Assembly: GCF_051020765.1 (NCBI RefSeq)
Contig: NW_027469189.1
Span: 124,001 to 188,000 of the forward strand
From: Lasioglossum baleicum
Lineage: Eukaryota; Arthropoda; Insecta; Hymenoptera; Halictidae
DNA length: 64,000 bases
Direction of reading: 5' to 3'
Below, one piece after another: positions 48,951 through 60,775 of this stretch. Both the position numbers and the translations under genes were made by a program. The notes below the pieces were generated by a model. It worked only from the letters and a program-made list of their open reading frames with translations, did no database searches and was not told where the DNA came from. Positions within the stretch are counted from its first letter, which is position 1. Each line of letters opens with the position of its first letter.

Positions 48951-50832
48951 CGACTAGCCTGCGGGATGCATCCTCTCGCACGTGTTTTTGCTCGGCTAGC
49001 CTGCGGGATGCATCATCTCGCACGTGTTTTTGCTCGACTAGCCATGCGCATCCCAAAAAACCTGCGCATGCGCATCCCACAAAACCTCGCACGTGTTTTT
49101 ACTCGACTAGCCTGCGGGATGCATCCTCTCGCACGTGTTTTTACTCGACTAGCCTGCGGGATGCATCCTCTCGCACGTGTGTATACTCGACTAGCCTGCG
49201 GGATGCATCGTCTCGCACGTGTTTTTACTCGACTAGCCTGCGGGATGCATCCTTTCGCACGTGTTTTTGCTCGACTAGCCATGCGCATCCCAAAAAACCT
49301 GCGCATGCGCATCCCAAAAAATCTGTGCATGCGCAGCCCACAAAACCTGCGCATGCGCATCCCACAAAACCTCGCACGTGTTTTTACTCGACTAGCCTGC
49401 GGGATGCATCCTCTCGCACGTGTTTTTGCTCGACTAGCCTGCGGGATGCATCCTCTCGCACGTGTTTTTACTCGACTAGCCTGCGGGATGCATCGTCTCG
49501 CACGTGTTTTTACTCGACTAGCCTGCGGGATGCATCCTCTCGCACGTGTTTTTGCTCGACTAGCCATGCGCATCCCAAAAAATCTTCGCATGCGCATCCC
49601 ACAAAACCTGCGCATGCGCATCCCACAAAACCTCGCACGTGTTTGTGCTCTACTAGCCTGCGGGATGCATCCTTTCGCACGTGTTTTTACTCGACTAGCC
49701 TGCGGGATGCATCCTCTTGCACGTGTTTTTGCTCGACTAGCCTGCGGGATATATCCTCTCGCACGTGTTTTTGCTCGACTAGCCATGCGCATCCCAAAAA
49801 ACCTGCGCATGCGCATCCCAAAAAATCTGCGCATGCGCATCCCACAAAACCTGCGCATGCGCATCCCACAAAACCTGGCACGTGTTTGTGCTCGACGAGC
49901 CTGCGGGATGCATCCTTTCGCACGTGTTTTTACTCGACTAGCCTGCGGGATGCATCCTCTCGCACGTGTTTTTGCTCGACTAGCCTGCGGGATGCATCCT
50001 CTCGCACGTGTTTTTGCTCGGCTAGCCTGCGGGATGCATCCTCTCGCACGTGTTTTTGCTCGACTAGCCATGCGCATCCCAAAAAACCTGCGCATGCGCA
50101 TCCCACAAAACCTCGCACGTGTTTTTACTCGACTAGCCTGCGGGATGCATCCTCTCGCACGTGTTTTTACTCGACTAGCCTGCGGGATGCATCCTCTCGC
50201 ACGTGTTTTTACTCGACTAGCCTGCGGGATGCATCGTCTCGCACGTGTTTTTACTCGACTAGCCTGCGGGATGCATCCTCTCGCACGTGTTTTTGCTCGA
50301 CTAGCCATGCGCATCCCAAAAAACCTGCGCATGCGCATCCCAAAAAATCTGCGCATGCGCATCCCACAAAACCTGCGCATGCGCATCCCACAAAACCTCG
50401 CACGTGTTTGTGCTCGACTAGCCTGCGGGATGCATCCTTTCGCACGTGTTTTTACTCGACTAGCATGCGGGATGCATCCTCTCGCACGTGTTTTTGCTCG
50501 ACTAGCCTGCGGGATGCATCCTCTCGCACGTGTTTTTACTCGACTAGCCTGCGGGATGCATCCTCTCGCACGTGTTTTTGCTCGACTAGCCATGCGCATC
50601 CCAAAAAACCTGCACATGCGCATCCCAAAAAACCTGCGCATGCGCATCCCACAAAACCTGCGCATGCGCATCCCACAAAACCTCGCACGTGTTTTTACTC
50701 GACTAGCCTGCGGGATGCATCCTCTCGCACGTGTTTTTGCTCGGCTAGCCTGCGGGATGCATCCTGTCGCACGTGTTTTTGCTCGACTAGCCATGCGCAT
50801 CCCACAAAACCTGCGCATGCGCATCCCACAAA
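48951..50832 (+). repeat. Composite A/B region
   Basis: It carries the first GTGTGTATACTCG unit (49,177), which recurs five more times to the right. Private changes include CTGTGCATGCGCAGCCC (near 49,324), AATCTTCGCATG (near 49,581), GGATATATCC (near 49,748), ACCTGGCACG (near 49,873) and CTCGACGAGCC (near 49,891). Confidence 0.82.
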
Positions 50833-51574
50833 ACCTCGCACGTGTTTTTACTCGACTAGCCTGCGGGATGCATCCTCTCGCACGTGTTTTTACTCGACTA
50901 GCCTGCGGGATGCATCCTCCCGCACGTGTTTTTACTCCACTAGCCTGCGGGATACATCCTCTCGCACGTGTTTTTGCTCGACTAGCCTGCGGGATGCATC
51001 CTCTTGCACGTGTTTTTCCTCGACTAGCCTGCGGGATGCATCCTCTCGCACGTGTTTTTGCTTGACTAGCCTGCGGGACGCATCCTCTCGCACGTGTTTT
51101 TACTCGACTAGCCTGCGGGATGCATCCTCTCGCACGTGTTTTTACTCGACTAGCCTGCGGGAAGCATCCTCTTGCACGTGTTTTTACTCGACTAGCATGC
51201 GGGATGCATCCTCTCGCACGTGTTTTTACTCGACTAGCCTGCGGGAAGCATCCTCTCGCACGTGTTTTTACTCGACTAGCCTGCGGGATGCATCCTCTCG
51301 CACGTGTTTTTACTCGACTAGCCTGCGGGAAGCATCCTCTTGCACGTGTTTTTACTCGACTAGCCTGCGGGATGCATCCTCTCGCACGTGTTTTTACTCG
51401 ACTAGCCTGCGGGATGCATCCTCTCGCACGTGTTTTTACTCGACTAGCCTGCGGGAAGCATCCTCTTGCACGTGTTTTTACTCGACTAGCCTGCGGGATG
51501 CATCCTCTCGCACGTGTTTTTACTCGACTAGCCTGCGGGATGCATCCTCTCGCACGTGTTTTTGCTCGACTAGC
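50833..51574 (+). repeat. Longest A-only block, about 18 units with a dimer sub-pattern
   Basis: No B unit interrupts this block. GGAAGC units occur at 51,161, 51,245, 51,329 and 51,455, spaced 84, 84 and 126 bp, and most are followed by CTCTTGCACG. Ordinary GGATGC units lie between them, giving a dimeric and then trimeric A repeat. TTTTTAC types dominate. GATACATCC, TTTTTCCTCG and GCTTGACTAG are private; the last creates one of the few stops in the MHPL frame. Confidence 0.88.
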
Positions 51575-54500
51575 CATGCGCATCCCAAAAAACCTGCACA
51601 TGCGCATCCCAAAAAACCTGCGCATGCGCATCCCACAAAACCTGCGCATGCGCATCCCACAAAACCTCGCACGTGTTTATACTCGACTAGCCTGCGGGAT
51701 GCATCGTCTCGCACGTGTTTTTACTCGACTAGCCTGCGGGATGCATCCTCTCGCACGTGTTTTTGCTCGACTAGCCATGCGCATCCCAAAAAACCTGCGC
51801 ATGCGCATCCCAAAAAATCTGCGCATGCGCATCCCACAAAACCTGCGCATGCGCATCCCACAAAACCTCGCACGTGTTTGTGCTCGACTAGCCTGCGGGA
51901 TGCATCCTTTCGCACGTGTTTTTACTCGACTAGCCTGCGGGATGCATACTCCCGCACGTGTTTTTGCTCGACTAGCCTGCGGGATGCATCCTTTCGCACG
52001 TGTTTTTACTCGACTAGCCTGCGGGATGCATCCTCTCGCACGTGTTTTTGCTCGACTAGCCTGCGGGATGCATTCACTCGCACGTGTTTGTGCACGACTA
52101 GCCTGCGGGATGCATCCTCTCGCACGTGTTTTTACTCGACAAGCCTGCGGGATGCATCCTCTCGCACGGGTTTTTGCTCGACTAGCATGCGGGATGCATC
52201 CTCTCGCACGTGTTTTTGCTCGACTAGCCTGCGGGATGCATCCTCTCGCACGTGTTTTTACTCGACTACCCTGCGGGATGCATCCTCTCGCACGTGTTTT
52301 TGCTCGACTAGCCATGCGCATCCCAAAAAACCTGCGCATGCGCATCCCACAAAACCTGCGTATGCGCATCCCACAAAACCTCGCACGTGTTTTTACTCGA
52401 CTAGCCTGCGGGATGCATCCTCTCGCACGTGTTTTTACTCGACTAGCCTGCGAGTTGCATCCTCTCGCACGTGTTTTTGCTCGACTAGCCATGCGCATCC
52501 CAAAAAACCTGCACATGCGCATCCCAAAAAACCTGCGCATGCGCATCCCACAAAACCTGCGCATGCGCATCCCACAAAACCTCGCACGTGTTTTTACTCG
52601 ACTAGCCTGCGGGATGCATCCTCTCGCACGTGTTTTTGCTCGGCTAGCCTGCGGGATGCATCCTCTCGCACGTGTTTTTGCTCGACTAGCCATGCGCATC
52701 CCAAAAAACCTGCGCATGCGCATCCCACAAAACCTCGCACGTGTTTTTACTCGACTAGCCTGCGGGATGCATCCTCTCGCACGTGTTTTTACTCGACTAG
52801 CCTGCGGGATGCATCCTCTCGCACGTGTGTATACTCGACTAGCCTGCGGGATGCATCGTCTCGCACGTGTTTTTACTCGACTAGCCTGCGGGATGCATCC
52901 TTTCGCACGTGTTTTTGCTCGACTAGCCATGCGCATCCCAAAAAACCTGCGCATGCGCATCCCAAAAAATCTGCGCATGCGCATCCCACAAAACCTGCGC
53001 ATGCGCATCCCACAAAACCTCGCACGTGTTTTTACTCGACTAGCCTGCGGGATGCATCCTCTCGCACGTGTTTTTACTCGACTAGCCTGCGGGATGCATC
53101 CTCTCGCACGTGTTTTTGCTCGACTAGCCATGCGCATCCCAAAAAACCTGCACATGCACATCCCAAAAAACCTGCGCATGCGCATCCCACAAAACCTGCG
53201 CATGCGCATCCCACAAAACTTCGCACGTGTTTTTACTCGACTAGCCTGCGGGATGCATCCTCTCGCACGTGTTTTTGCTCGGCTAGCCTGCGGGATGCAT
53301 CCTCTCGCACGTGTTTTTGCTCGACTAGCCATGCGCATCCCAAAAAACCTGCGCATGCGCATCCCAAAAAACCTGCGCATGCGCATCCCACAAAACCTCG
53401 CACGTGTTTTTACTCGACTAGCCTGCGGGATGCATCCTCTCGCACGTGTTTTTGCTCGGCTAGCCTGCGGGATGCATCCTCTCGCACGTGTTTTTGCTCG
53501 ACTAGCCATGCGCATCCCAAAAAACCTGCGCATTCGCATCCCACAAAACCTCGCACGTGTTTTTACTCGACTAGCCTGCGGGATGCATCCTCTCGCACGT
53601 GTTTTTACTCGACTAGCCTGCGGGATGCATCGTCTCGCACGTGTTTTTACTCGACTAGCCTGCGGGATGCATCCTTTCGCACGTGTTTTTACTCGACTAG
53701 CCTGCGGGATGCATCCTCTCGCACGTGTTTTTGCTCGACTAGCCTGCGGGATGCATCCTCTCGCACGTGTTTTTGCTCGGCTAGCCTGCGGGATGCATCC
53801 TCTCGCACGTGTTTTTGCTCGACTAGCCATGCGCATCCCAAAAAACCTGCGCATGCGCATCCCAAAAAACCTGCGCATGCGCATCCCACAAAACCTGCGC
53901 ATGCGCATCCCACAAAACCTCGCACGTGTTTTTACTCGACTAGCCTGCGGGATGCATCCTCTCGCACGTGTTTTTACTCGACTAGCCTGCGGGATGCATC
54001 CTCTCGCACGTGTTTTTACTCGACTAGCCTGCGGGATGCATCGTCTCGCACGTGTTTTTACTCGACTAGCCTACGGGATGCATCCTCTCGCACGTGTTTT
54101 TGCTCGACTAGCCATGCGCATCCCAAAAAACCTGCGCATGCGCATCCCAAAAAATCTGCGCATGCGCATTCCACAAAACCTGCGCATGCGCATCCCACAA
54201 AACCTCGCACGTGTTTGTGCTCTACTAGCCTGCGGGATGCATCCTTTCGCACGTGTTTTTACTCGACTAGCCTGCGGGATGCATCCTCTCGCACGTGTTT
54301 TTGCTCGACTAGCCTGCGGGATGCATCCTCTCGCACGTGTTTTTGCTCGACTAGCCATGCGCATCCCAAAAAACCTGCGCATGCGCATCCCACAAAACCT
54401 GCGCATGCGCATCCCACAATACCTCGCACGTGTTTGTGCTCGACTAGACTGCGGGATGCATCCTCTCGCACGTGTTTTTGCTCGACTAGCCATGCGCATC

Positions 54501-54803
54501 CCAAAAAACCTGCGCATGCGCATCCCACAGAACCTGCGCATGCGCATCCCACAAAACCTCGCACGTGTTTTTACTCGACTAGCCTGCGGGATGCATCCTC
54601 TCGCACGTGTTTTTGCTCGGCTAGCCTGCGGGATGCATCCTCTCGCACGTGTTTTTGCTCGACTAGCCATGCGCATCCCAAAAAACCTGCGCATGCGCAT
54701 CCCACAAAACCTCGCACGTGTTTTTACTCGACTAGCCTGCGGGATGCATCCTCTCGCACGTGTTTTTACTCGACTAGCCTGCGGGATGCATCCTCTCGCA
54801 CGT
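51575..54803 (+). repeat. Segment R, copy 1 (from 51,675) with its leading B run
   Basis: 51,575-51,664 is a four-unit B run. Copy R1 starts at the GTTTATACTCG unit at 51,675. Other marks: ATACTCCCGC (51,946), CATTCACTCG (52,071), CACGGGTTTT (52,166), CTGCGAGTTGC (52,448), GTGTGTATACTCG (52,825), GCATTCC (54,166) and CACAGAACC (54,526). All but the last were also found in R2, at offsets of 3,105 to 3,216 bp. One B unit near 53,531 reads CGCATTCGCATCC. Confidence 0.86.
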
Positions 54804-57800
54804 GTTTATACTCGACTAGCCTGCGGGATGCATCGTCTCGCACGTGTTTTTACTCGACTAGCCTGCGGGATGCATCCTCTCGCACGTGTTTTTGCTCGAC
54901 TAGCCATGCGCATCCCAAAAAACCTGCGCATGCGCATCCCACAAAACCTGCGCATGCGCATCCCACAAAACCTCGCACGTGTTTGTGCTCGACTAGCCTG
55001 CGGGATGCATCCTTTCGCACGTGTTTTTACTCGACTAGCCTGCGGGATGCATACTCCCGCACGTGTTTTTGCTCGACTAGCCTGCGGGATGCATCCTTTC
55101 GCACGTGTTTTTACTCGACTAGCCTGCGGGATGCATCCTCTCGCACGTGTTTTTGCTCGACTAGCCTGCGGGATGCATTCACTCGCACGTGTTTGTGCTC
55201 GACTAGCCTGCGGGATGCATCCTCTCGCACGTGTTTTTACTCGACTAGCCTGCGGGATGCATCCTCTCGCACGGGTTTTTGCTCGACTAGCATGCGGGAT
55301 GCATCCTCTCGCACGTGTTTTTGCTCGACTAGCCTGCGGGATGCATCCTCTCGCACGTGTTTTTACTCGACTACCCTGCGGGATGCATCCTCTCGCACGT
55401 GTTTTTGCTCGACTAGCCATGCGCATCCCAAAAAACCTGCGCATGCGCATCCCACAAAACCTGCGTATGCGCATCCCACAAAACCTCGCACGTGTTTTTA
55501 CTCGACTAGCCTGCGGGATGCATCCTCTCGCACGTGTTTTTACTCGACTAGCCTGCGAGTTGCATCCTCTCGCACGTGTTTTTGCTCGACTAGCCATGCG
55601 CATCCCAAAAAACCTGCGCATGCGCATCCCACAAAACCTCGCACATGTTTTTACTCGACTAGCCTGCGGGATGCATCCTCTCGCACGTGTTTTTACTCGA
55701 CTAGCCATGCGCATCCCAAAAAACCTGCACATGCGCATCCCAAAAAACCTGCGCATGCGCATCCCACAAAACCTGCGCATGCGCATCCCACAAAACCTCG
55801 CACGTGTTTTTACTCGACTAGCCTGCGGGATGCATCCTCTCGCACGTGTTTTTGCTCGGCTAGCCTGCGGGATGCATCCTCTCGCACGTGTTTTTGCTCG
55901 ACTAGCCATGCGCATACCAAAAAACCTGCGCATGCGCATCCCACAAAACCTCGCACGTGTTTTTACTCGACTAGCCTGCGGGATGCATCCTCTCGCACGT
56001 GTTTTTACTCGACTAGCCTGCGGGATGCATCCTCTCGCACGTGTGTATACTCGACTAGCCTGCGGGATGCATCGTCTCGCACGTGTTTTTACTCGACTAG
56101 CCTGCGGGATGCATCCTTTCGCACGTGTTTTTGCTCGACTAGCCATGCGCATCCCAAAAAACCTGCGCATGCGCATCCCAAAAAATCTGCGCATGCGCAT
56201 CCCACAAAACCTGCGCATGCGCATCCCACAAAACCTCGCACGTGTTTTTACTCGACTAGCCTGCGGGATGCATCCTCTCGCACGTGTTTTTACTCGACTA
56301 GCCTGCGGGATGCATCCTCTCGCACGTGTTTTTGCTCGACTAGCCATGCGCATCCCAAAAAACCTGCACATGCACATCCCAAAAAACCTGCGCATGCGCA
56401 TCCCACAAAACCTGCGCATGCGCATCCCACAAAACCTCGCACGTGTTTTTACTCGACTAGCCTGCGGGATGCATCCTCTCGCACGTGTTTTTGCTCGGCT
56501 AGCCTGCGGGATGCATCCTCTCGCACGTGTTTTTGCTCGACTAGCCATGCGCATCCCAAAAAACCTGCGCATGCGCATCCCAAAAAACCTGCGCATGCGC
56601 ATCCCACAAAACCTCGCACGTGTTTTTACTCGACTAGCCTGCGGGATGCATCCTCTCGCACGTGTTTTTGCTCGGCTAGCCTGCGGGATGCATCCTCTCG
56701 CACGTGTTTTTGCTCGACTAGCCATGCGCATCCCAAAAAACCTGCGCATGCGCATCCCACAAAACCTCGCACGTGTTTTTACTCGACTAGCCTGCGGGAT
56801 GCATCCTCTCGCACGTGTTTTTACTCGACTAGCCTGCGGGATGCATCGTCTCGCACGTGTTTTTACTCGACTAGCCTGCGGGATGCATCCTTTCGCACGT
56901 GTTTTTACTCGACTAGCCTGCGGGATGCATCCTCTCGCACGTGTTTTTGCTCGACTAGCCTGCGGGATGCATCCTCTCGCACGTGTTTTTGCTCGGCTAG
57001 CCTGCGGGATGCATCCTCTCGCACGTGTTTTTGCTCGACTAGCCATGCGCATCCCAAAAAACCTGCGCATGCGCATCCCACAAAACCTGCGCATGCGCAT
57101 CCCACAAAACCTCGCACGTGTTTTTACTCGACTAGCCTGCGGGATGCATCCTCTCGCACGTGTTTTTACTCGACTAGCCTGCGGGATGCATCCTCTCGCA
57201 CGTGTTTTTACTCGACTAGCCTGCGGGATGCATCGTCTCGCACGTGTTTTTACTCGACTAGCCTGCGGGATGCATCCTCTCGCACGTGTTTTTGCTCGAC
57301 TAGCCATGCGCATCCCAAAAAACCTGCGCATGCGCATCCCAAAAAATCTGCGCATGCGCATTCCACAAAACCTCGCACGTGTTTGTGCTCTACTAGCCTG
57401 CGGGATGCATCCTTTCGCACGTGTTTTTACTCGACTAGCCTGCGGGATGCATCCTCTCGCACGTGTTTTTGCTCGACTAGCCTGCGGGATGCATCCTCTC
57501 GCACGTGTTTTTGCTCGACTAGCCATGCGCATCCCAAAAAACCTGCGCATGCGCATCCCACAGAACCTGCGCATGCGCATCCCACAAAACCTCGCACGTG
57601 TTTTTACTCGACTAGCCTGCGGGATGCATCCTCTCGCACGTGTTTTTGCTCGGCTAGCCTGCGGGATGCATCCTCTCGCACGTGTTTTTGCTCGACTATC
57701 CATGCGCATCCCAAAAAACCTGCGCATGCGCATCCCACGAAACCTCGCACGTGTTTTTACTCGACTAGCCTGCGGGATGCATCCTCTCGCACGTGTTTTT

Positions 57801-57836
57801 ACTCGACTAGCCTGCGGGATGCATCCTCTCGCACGT
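54804..57836 (+). repeat. Segment R, copy 2 (3,033 bp)
   Basis: It opens with GTTTATACTCG at 54,804 and repeats the R1 marks (55,051; 55,176; 55,272; 55,555; 56,041; 57,358), plus CACAGAACC at 57,559. Relative to R1 it gains 111 bp near 55,590-55,700 (two B units and extra A sequence with CACATG) and loses single B units elsewhere. The gain leaves a TTTTTAC A unit directly before a B run at 55,691, an unusual join. Confidence 0.85.
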
Positions 57837-58628
57837 GTTTATACTCGACTAGCCTGCGGGATGCATCGTCTCGCACGTGTTTTTACTCGACTAGCCTGCG
57901 GGATGCATCCTCTCGCACGTGTTTTTGCTCGACTAGCCATGCGCATCCCAAAAAACCTGCGCATGCGCATCCCAAAAAATCTGCGCATGCGCATCCCACA
58001 AAACCTGCGCATGCGCATCCCACAAAACCTCGCACGTGTTTGTGCTCGACTAGCCTGCGGGATGCATCATTTCGCACGTGTTTTTACTCGACTAGCCTGC
58101 GGGATGCATCCTCTCGCACGTGTTTTTGCTCGACTAGCCTGCGGGATGCATCCTCTCGCACGTGTTTTTGCTCGACTAGCCATGCGCATCCCAAAAAACC
58201 TGCGCATGCGCATCCCACAAAACCTGCGCATGCGCATCCCACAATACCTCGCACGTGTTTGTGCTCGACTAGACTGCGGGATGCATCCTCTCGCACGTGT
58301 TTTTGCTCGACTAGCCATGCGCATCCCAAAAAACCTGCGCATGCGCATCCCACAGAACCTGCGCATGCGCATCCCACAAAACCTCGCACGTGTTTTTACT
58401 CGACTAGCCTGCGGGATGCATCCTCTCGCACGTGTTTTTGCTCGGCTAGCCTGCGGGATGCATCTTCTCGCACGTGTTTTTGCTCGACTAGCCATGCGCA
58501 TCCCAAAAAACCTGCGCATGCGCATCCCACAAAACCTCGCACGTGTTTTTACTCGACTAGCCTGCGGGATGCATCCTCTCGCACGTGTTTTTACTCGACT
58601 AGCCTGCGGGATGCATCCTCTCGCACGT
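57837..58628 (+). repeat. Segment R, copy 3 (792 bp, internally deleted)
   Basis: It opens with GTTTATACTCG and contains GCATCATTTCG (58,064), CACAATACC, CTAGACTGC and CACAGAACC (58,351). The ~2.3 kb present in R1 and R2 between the B runs is missing. Its 58,084-58,620 part matches 54,259-54,795 at 3,825 bp. Confidence 0.83.
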
Positions 58629-59345
58629 GTTTATACTCGACTAGCCTGCGGGATGCATCGTCTCGCACGTGTTTTTACTCGACTAGCCTGCGGGATGCAT
58701 CCTCTCGCACGTGTTTTTGCTCGACTAGCCATGCGCATCCCAAAAAACCTGCGCATGCGCATCCCACAAAACCTGCGCATGCGCATCCCACAAAACCTCG
58801 CACGTGTTTGTGCTCGACTAGCCTGCGGGATGCATCCTTTCGCACGTGTTTTTACTCGACTAGCCTGCGGGATGCATACTCCCGCACGTGTTTTTGCTCG
58901 ACTAGCCTGCGGGATGCATCCTTTCGCACGTGTTTTTACTCGACTAGCCTGCGGGATGCATCCTCTCGCACGTGTTTTTGCTCGACTAGCCTGCGGGATG
59001 CATCCTCTCGCACGTGTTTTTGCTCGACTAGCCATGCGCATCCCAAAAAACCTGCGCATGCGCATCCCACAGAACCTGCGCATGCGCATCCCACAAAACC
59101 TCGCACGTGTTTTTACTCGACTAGCCTGCGGGATGCATCCTCTCGCACGTGTTTTTGCTCGGCTAGCCTGCGGGATGCATCCTCTCGCACGTGTTTTTGC
59201 TCGACTATCCATGCGCATCCCAAAAAACCTGCGCATGCGCATCCCACGAAACCTCGCACGTGTTTTTACTCGACTAGCCTGCGGGATGCATCCTCTCGCA
59301 CGTGTTTTTACTCGACTAGCCTGCGGGATGCATCCTCTCGCACGT
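58629..59345 (+). repeat. Segment R, copy 4 (717 bp)
   Basis: It opens with GTTTATACTCG at 58,629 and carries ATACTCCCGC (58,876) and CACAGAACC (59,068). CTATCCATGCG (59,205) and CACGAAACC (near 59,246) match 57,696 and 57,737 in R2 at exactly 1,509 bp. Confidence 0.83.
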
Positions 59346-60015
59346 GTTTATACTCGACTAGCCTGCGGGATGCATCGTCTCGCACGTGTTTTTACTCGAC
59401 TAGCCTGCGGGATGCATCCTCTCGCACGTGTTTTTGCTCGACTAGCCATGCGCATCCCAAAAAACCTGCGCATGCGCATCCCAAAAAATCTGCGCATGCG
59501 CATCCCACAAAACCTGCGCATGCGCATCCCACAAAACCTCGCACGTGTTTGTGCTCGACTAGCCTGCGGGATGCATCATTTCGCACGTGTTTTTACTCGA
59601 CTAGCCTGCGGGATGCATCCTCTCGCACGTGTTTTTGCTCGACTAGCCTGCGGGATGCATCCTCTCGCACGTGTTTTTACTCGACTAGCCTGCGGGATGC
59701 ATCCTCTCGCACGTGTTTTTGCTCGACTAGCCATGCGCATCCCAAAAAACCTGCGCATGCGCATCCCACAAAACCTGCGCATGCGCATCCCACAAAACCT
59801 CGCACGTGTTTTTACTCGACTACCCTGCGGGATGCATTCTCTCGCACGTGTTTTTGCTCGGCTAGCCTGCGGGATGCATCCTCTCGCACGTGTTTTTGCT
59901 CGACTAGCCATGCGCATCCCAAAAAACCTGCGCATGCGCATCCCAAAAAACCTGCGCATGCGCATCCCACAAAACCTGCGCATGCGCATCCCACAAAACC
60001 TCGCACGTGTTTTTA
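59346..60015 (+). repeat. Segment R, copy 5 (last, partial)
   Basis: It opens with GTTTATACTCG at 59,346. GCATCATTTCG at 59,573 matches 58,064 at 1,509 bp. It then departs into A units and a four-unit B run ending at the 1-bp insertion near 60,018. Confidence 0.8.
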
Positions 60016-60016
60016 C

Positions 60017-60020
60017 TACG
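60017..60020. other. 1-bp insertion in an A unit
   Basis: TTTTTACTACGACTAG has one A more than TTTTTACTCGACTAG. The same change recurs at 60,278-60,281, so it was copied with its segment, which argues against a random read error. Confidence 0.85.
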
Positions 60021-60277
60021 ACTAGCCTGCGGGATGCATCCTCTCGCACGTGTTTTTACTCGACTAGCCTGCGGGATGCATCCTCTCGCACGTGTTTTTA
60101 CTCGACTAGCCTGCGGGATGCATCGTCACGCACGTGTTTTTACTCGACTAGCCTGCGGGATGCATCCTCTCGCACGTGTTTTTGCTCGACTAGCCATGCG
60201 CATCCCAAAAAACCTGCGCATGCGCATCCCACAAAACCTGCGCATGCGCATCCCACAAAACCTCGCACGTGTTTTTA

Positions 60278-60281
60278 CTAC
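60278..60281. other. Second copy of the same 1-bp insertion
   Basis: It is identical in context to the insertion at 60,017, 261 bp away. Confidence 0.85.
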
Positions 60282-60408
60282 GACTAGCCTGCGGGATGCA
60301 TCCTCTCGCACGTGTTTTTGCTCGACTAGCCTGCGGGATGCATCCTCTCGCACGTGTTTTTGCTCGACTAGCCATGCGCATCCCAAAAAACCTGCGCATG
60401 CGCATCCC

Positions 60409-60413
60409 AAAAA
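60409..60413. other. 1-bp deletion in a B-unit A-tract
   Basis: CCC is followed by five A before TCTGCG, where six are usual. It restores one of the two preceding +1 shifts. Confidence 0.8.
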
Positions 60414-60775
60414 TCTGCGCATGCGCATCCCACAAAACCTGCGCATGCGCATCCCACAAAACCTCGCACGTGTTTGTGCTCGACTAGACTGCGGGATGCA
60501 TCCTCTCGCACGTGTTTTTGCTCGACTAGCCATGCGCATCCCAAAAAACCTGCGCATGCGCATCCCACAAAACCTGCGCATGCGCATCCCACAAAACCTC
60601 GCACGTGTTTTTACTCGACTAGCCTGCGGGATGCATCCTCTCGCACGTGTTTTTGCTCGACTAGCCTGCGGGATGCATCCTCTCGCACGTGTTTTTACTC
60701 GACTAGCCTGCGGGATGCATCCTCTCGCACGTGTTTTTGCTCGACTAGCCTGCGGGATGCATCCTCTCGCACGTG

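Larger units (their letters stand above)
39332..60025 (+). other. Open frame of 6,897 codons across the satellite; judged non-coding
   Basis: This is the same RDASS/HAHP frame continued past the TAA near 39,107. It ends only at the 1-bp insertion near 60,018. The reasons for rejecting it as a gene are those given for 20,282-39,109: overlapping open frames on both strands and pure repeat content. It does document that no net frame change and no stop in this frame occurred in 20.7 kb. Confidence 0.9.
60016..60775 (+). repeat. Composite region with three frame-changing indels
   Basis: Two identical TTTTTACTACGACTAG units lie 261 bp apart (near 60,011 and 60,272), followed by a shortened B unit near 60,409. 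CATCGTCACGC near 60,121 is private. This cluster ends the ~50 kb without frame change to its left. Confidence 0.85.

Noticed and set aside
20282..60025. Protein-coding genes of 5,500 to 6,900 codons on the + strand, and up to about 2,000 codons on the - strand
   Set aside because: All are translations of the same satellite in frames that miss the TAG of CTAGCC. They overlap each other in several frames and on both strands, have no non-repeat part, and common monomer variants change residues in every open frame.
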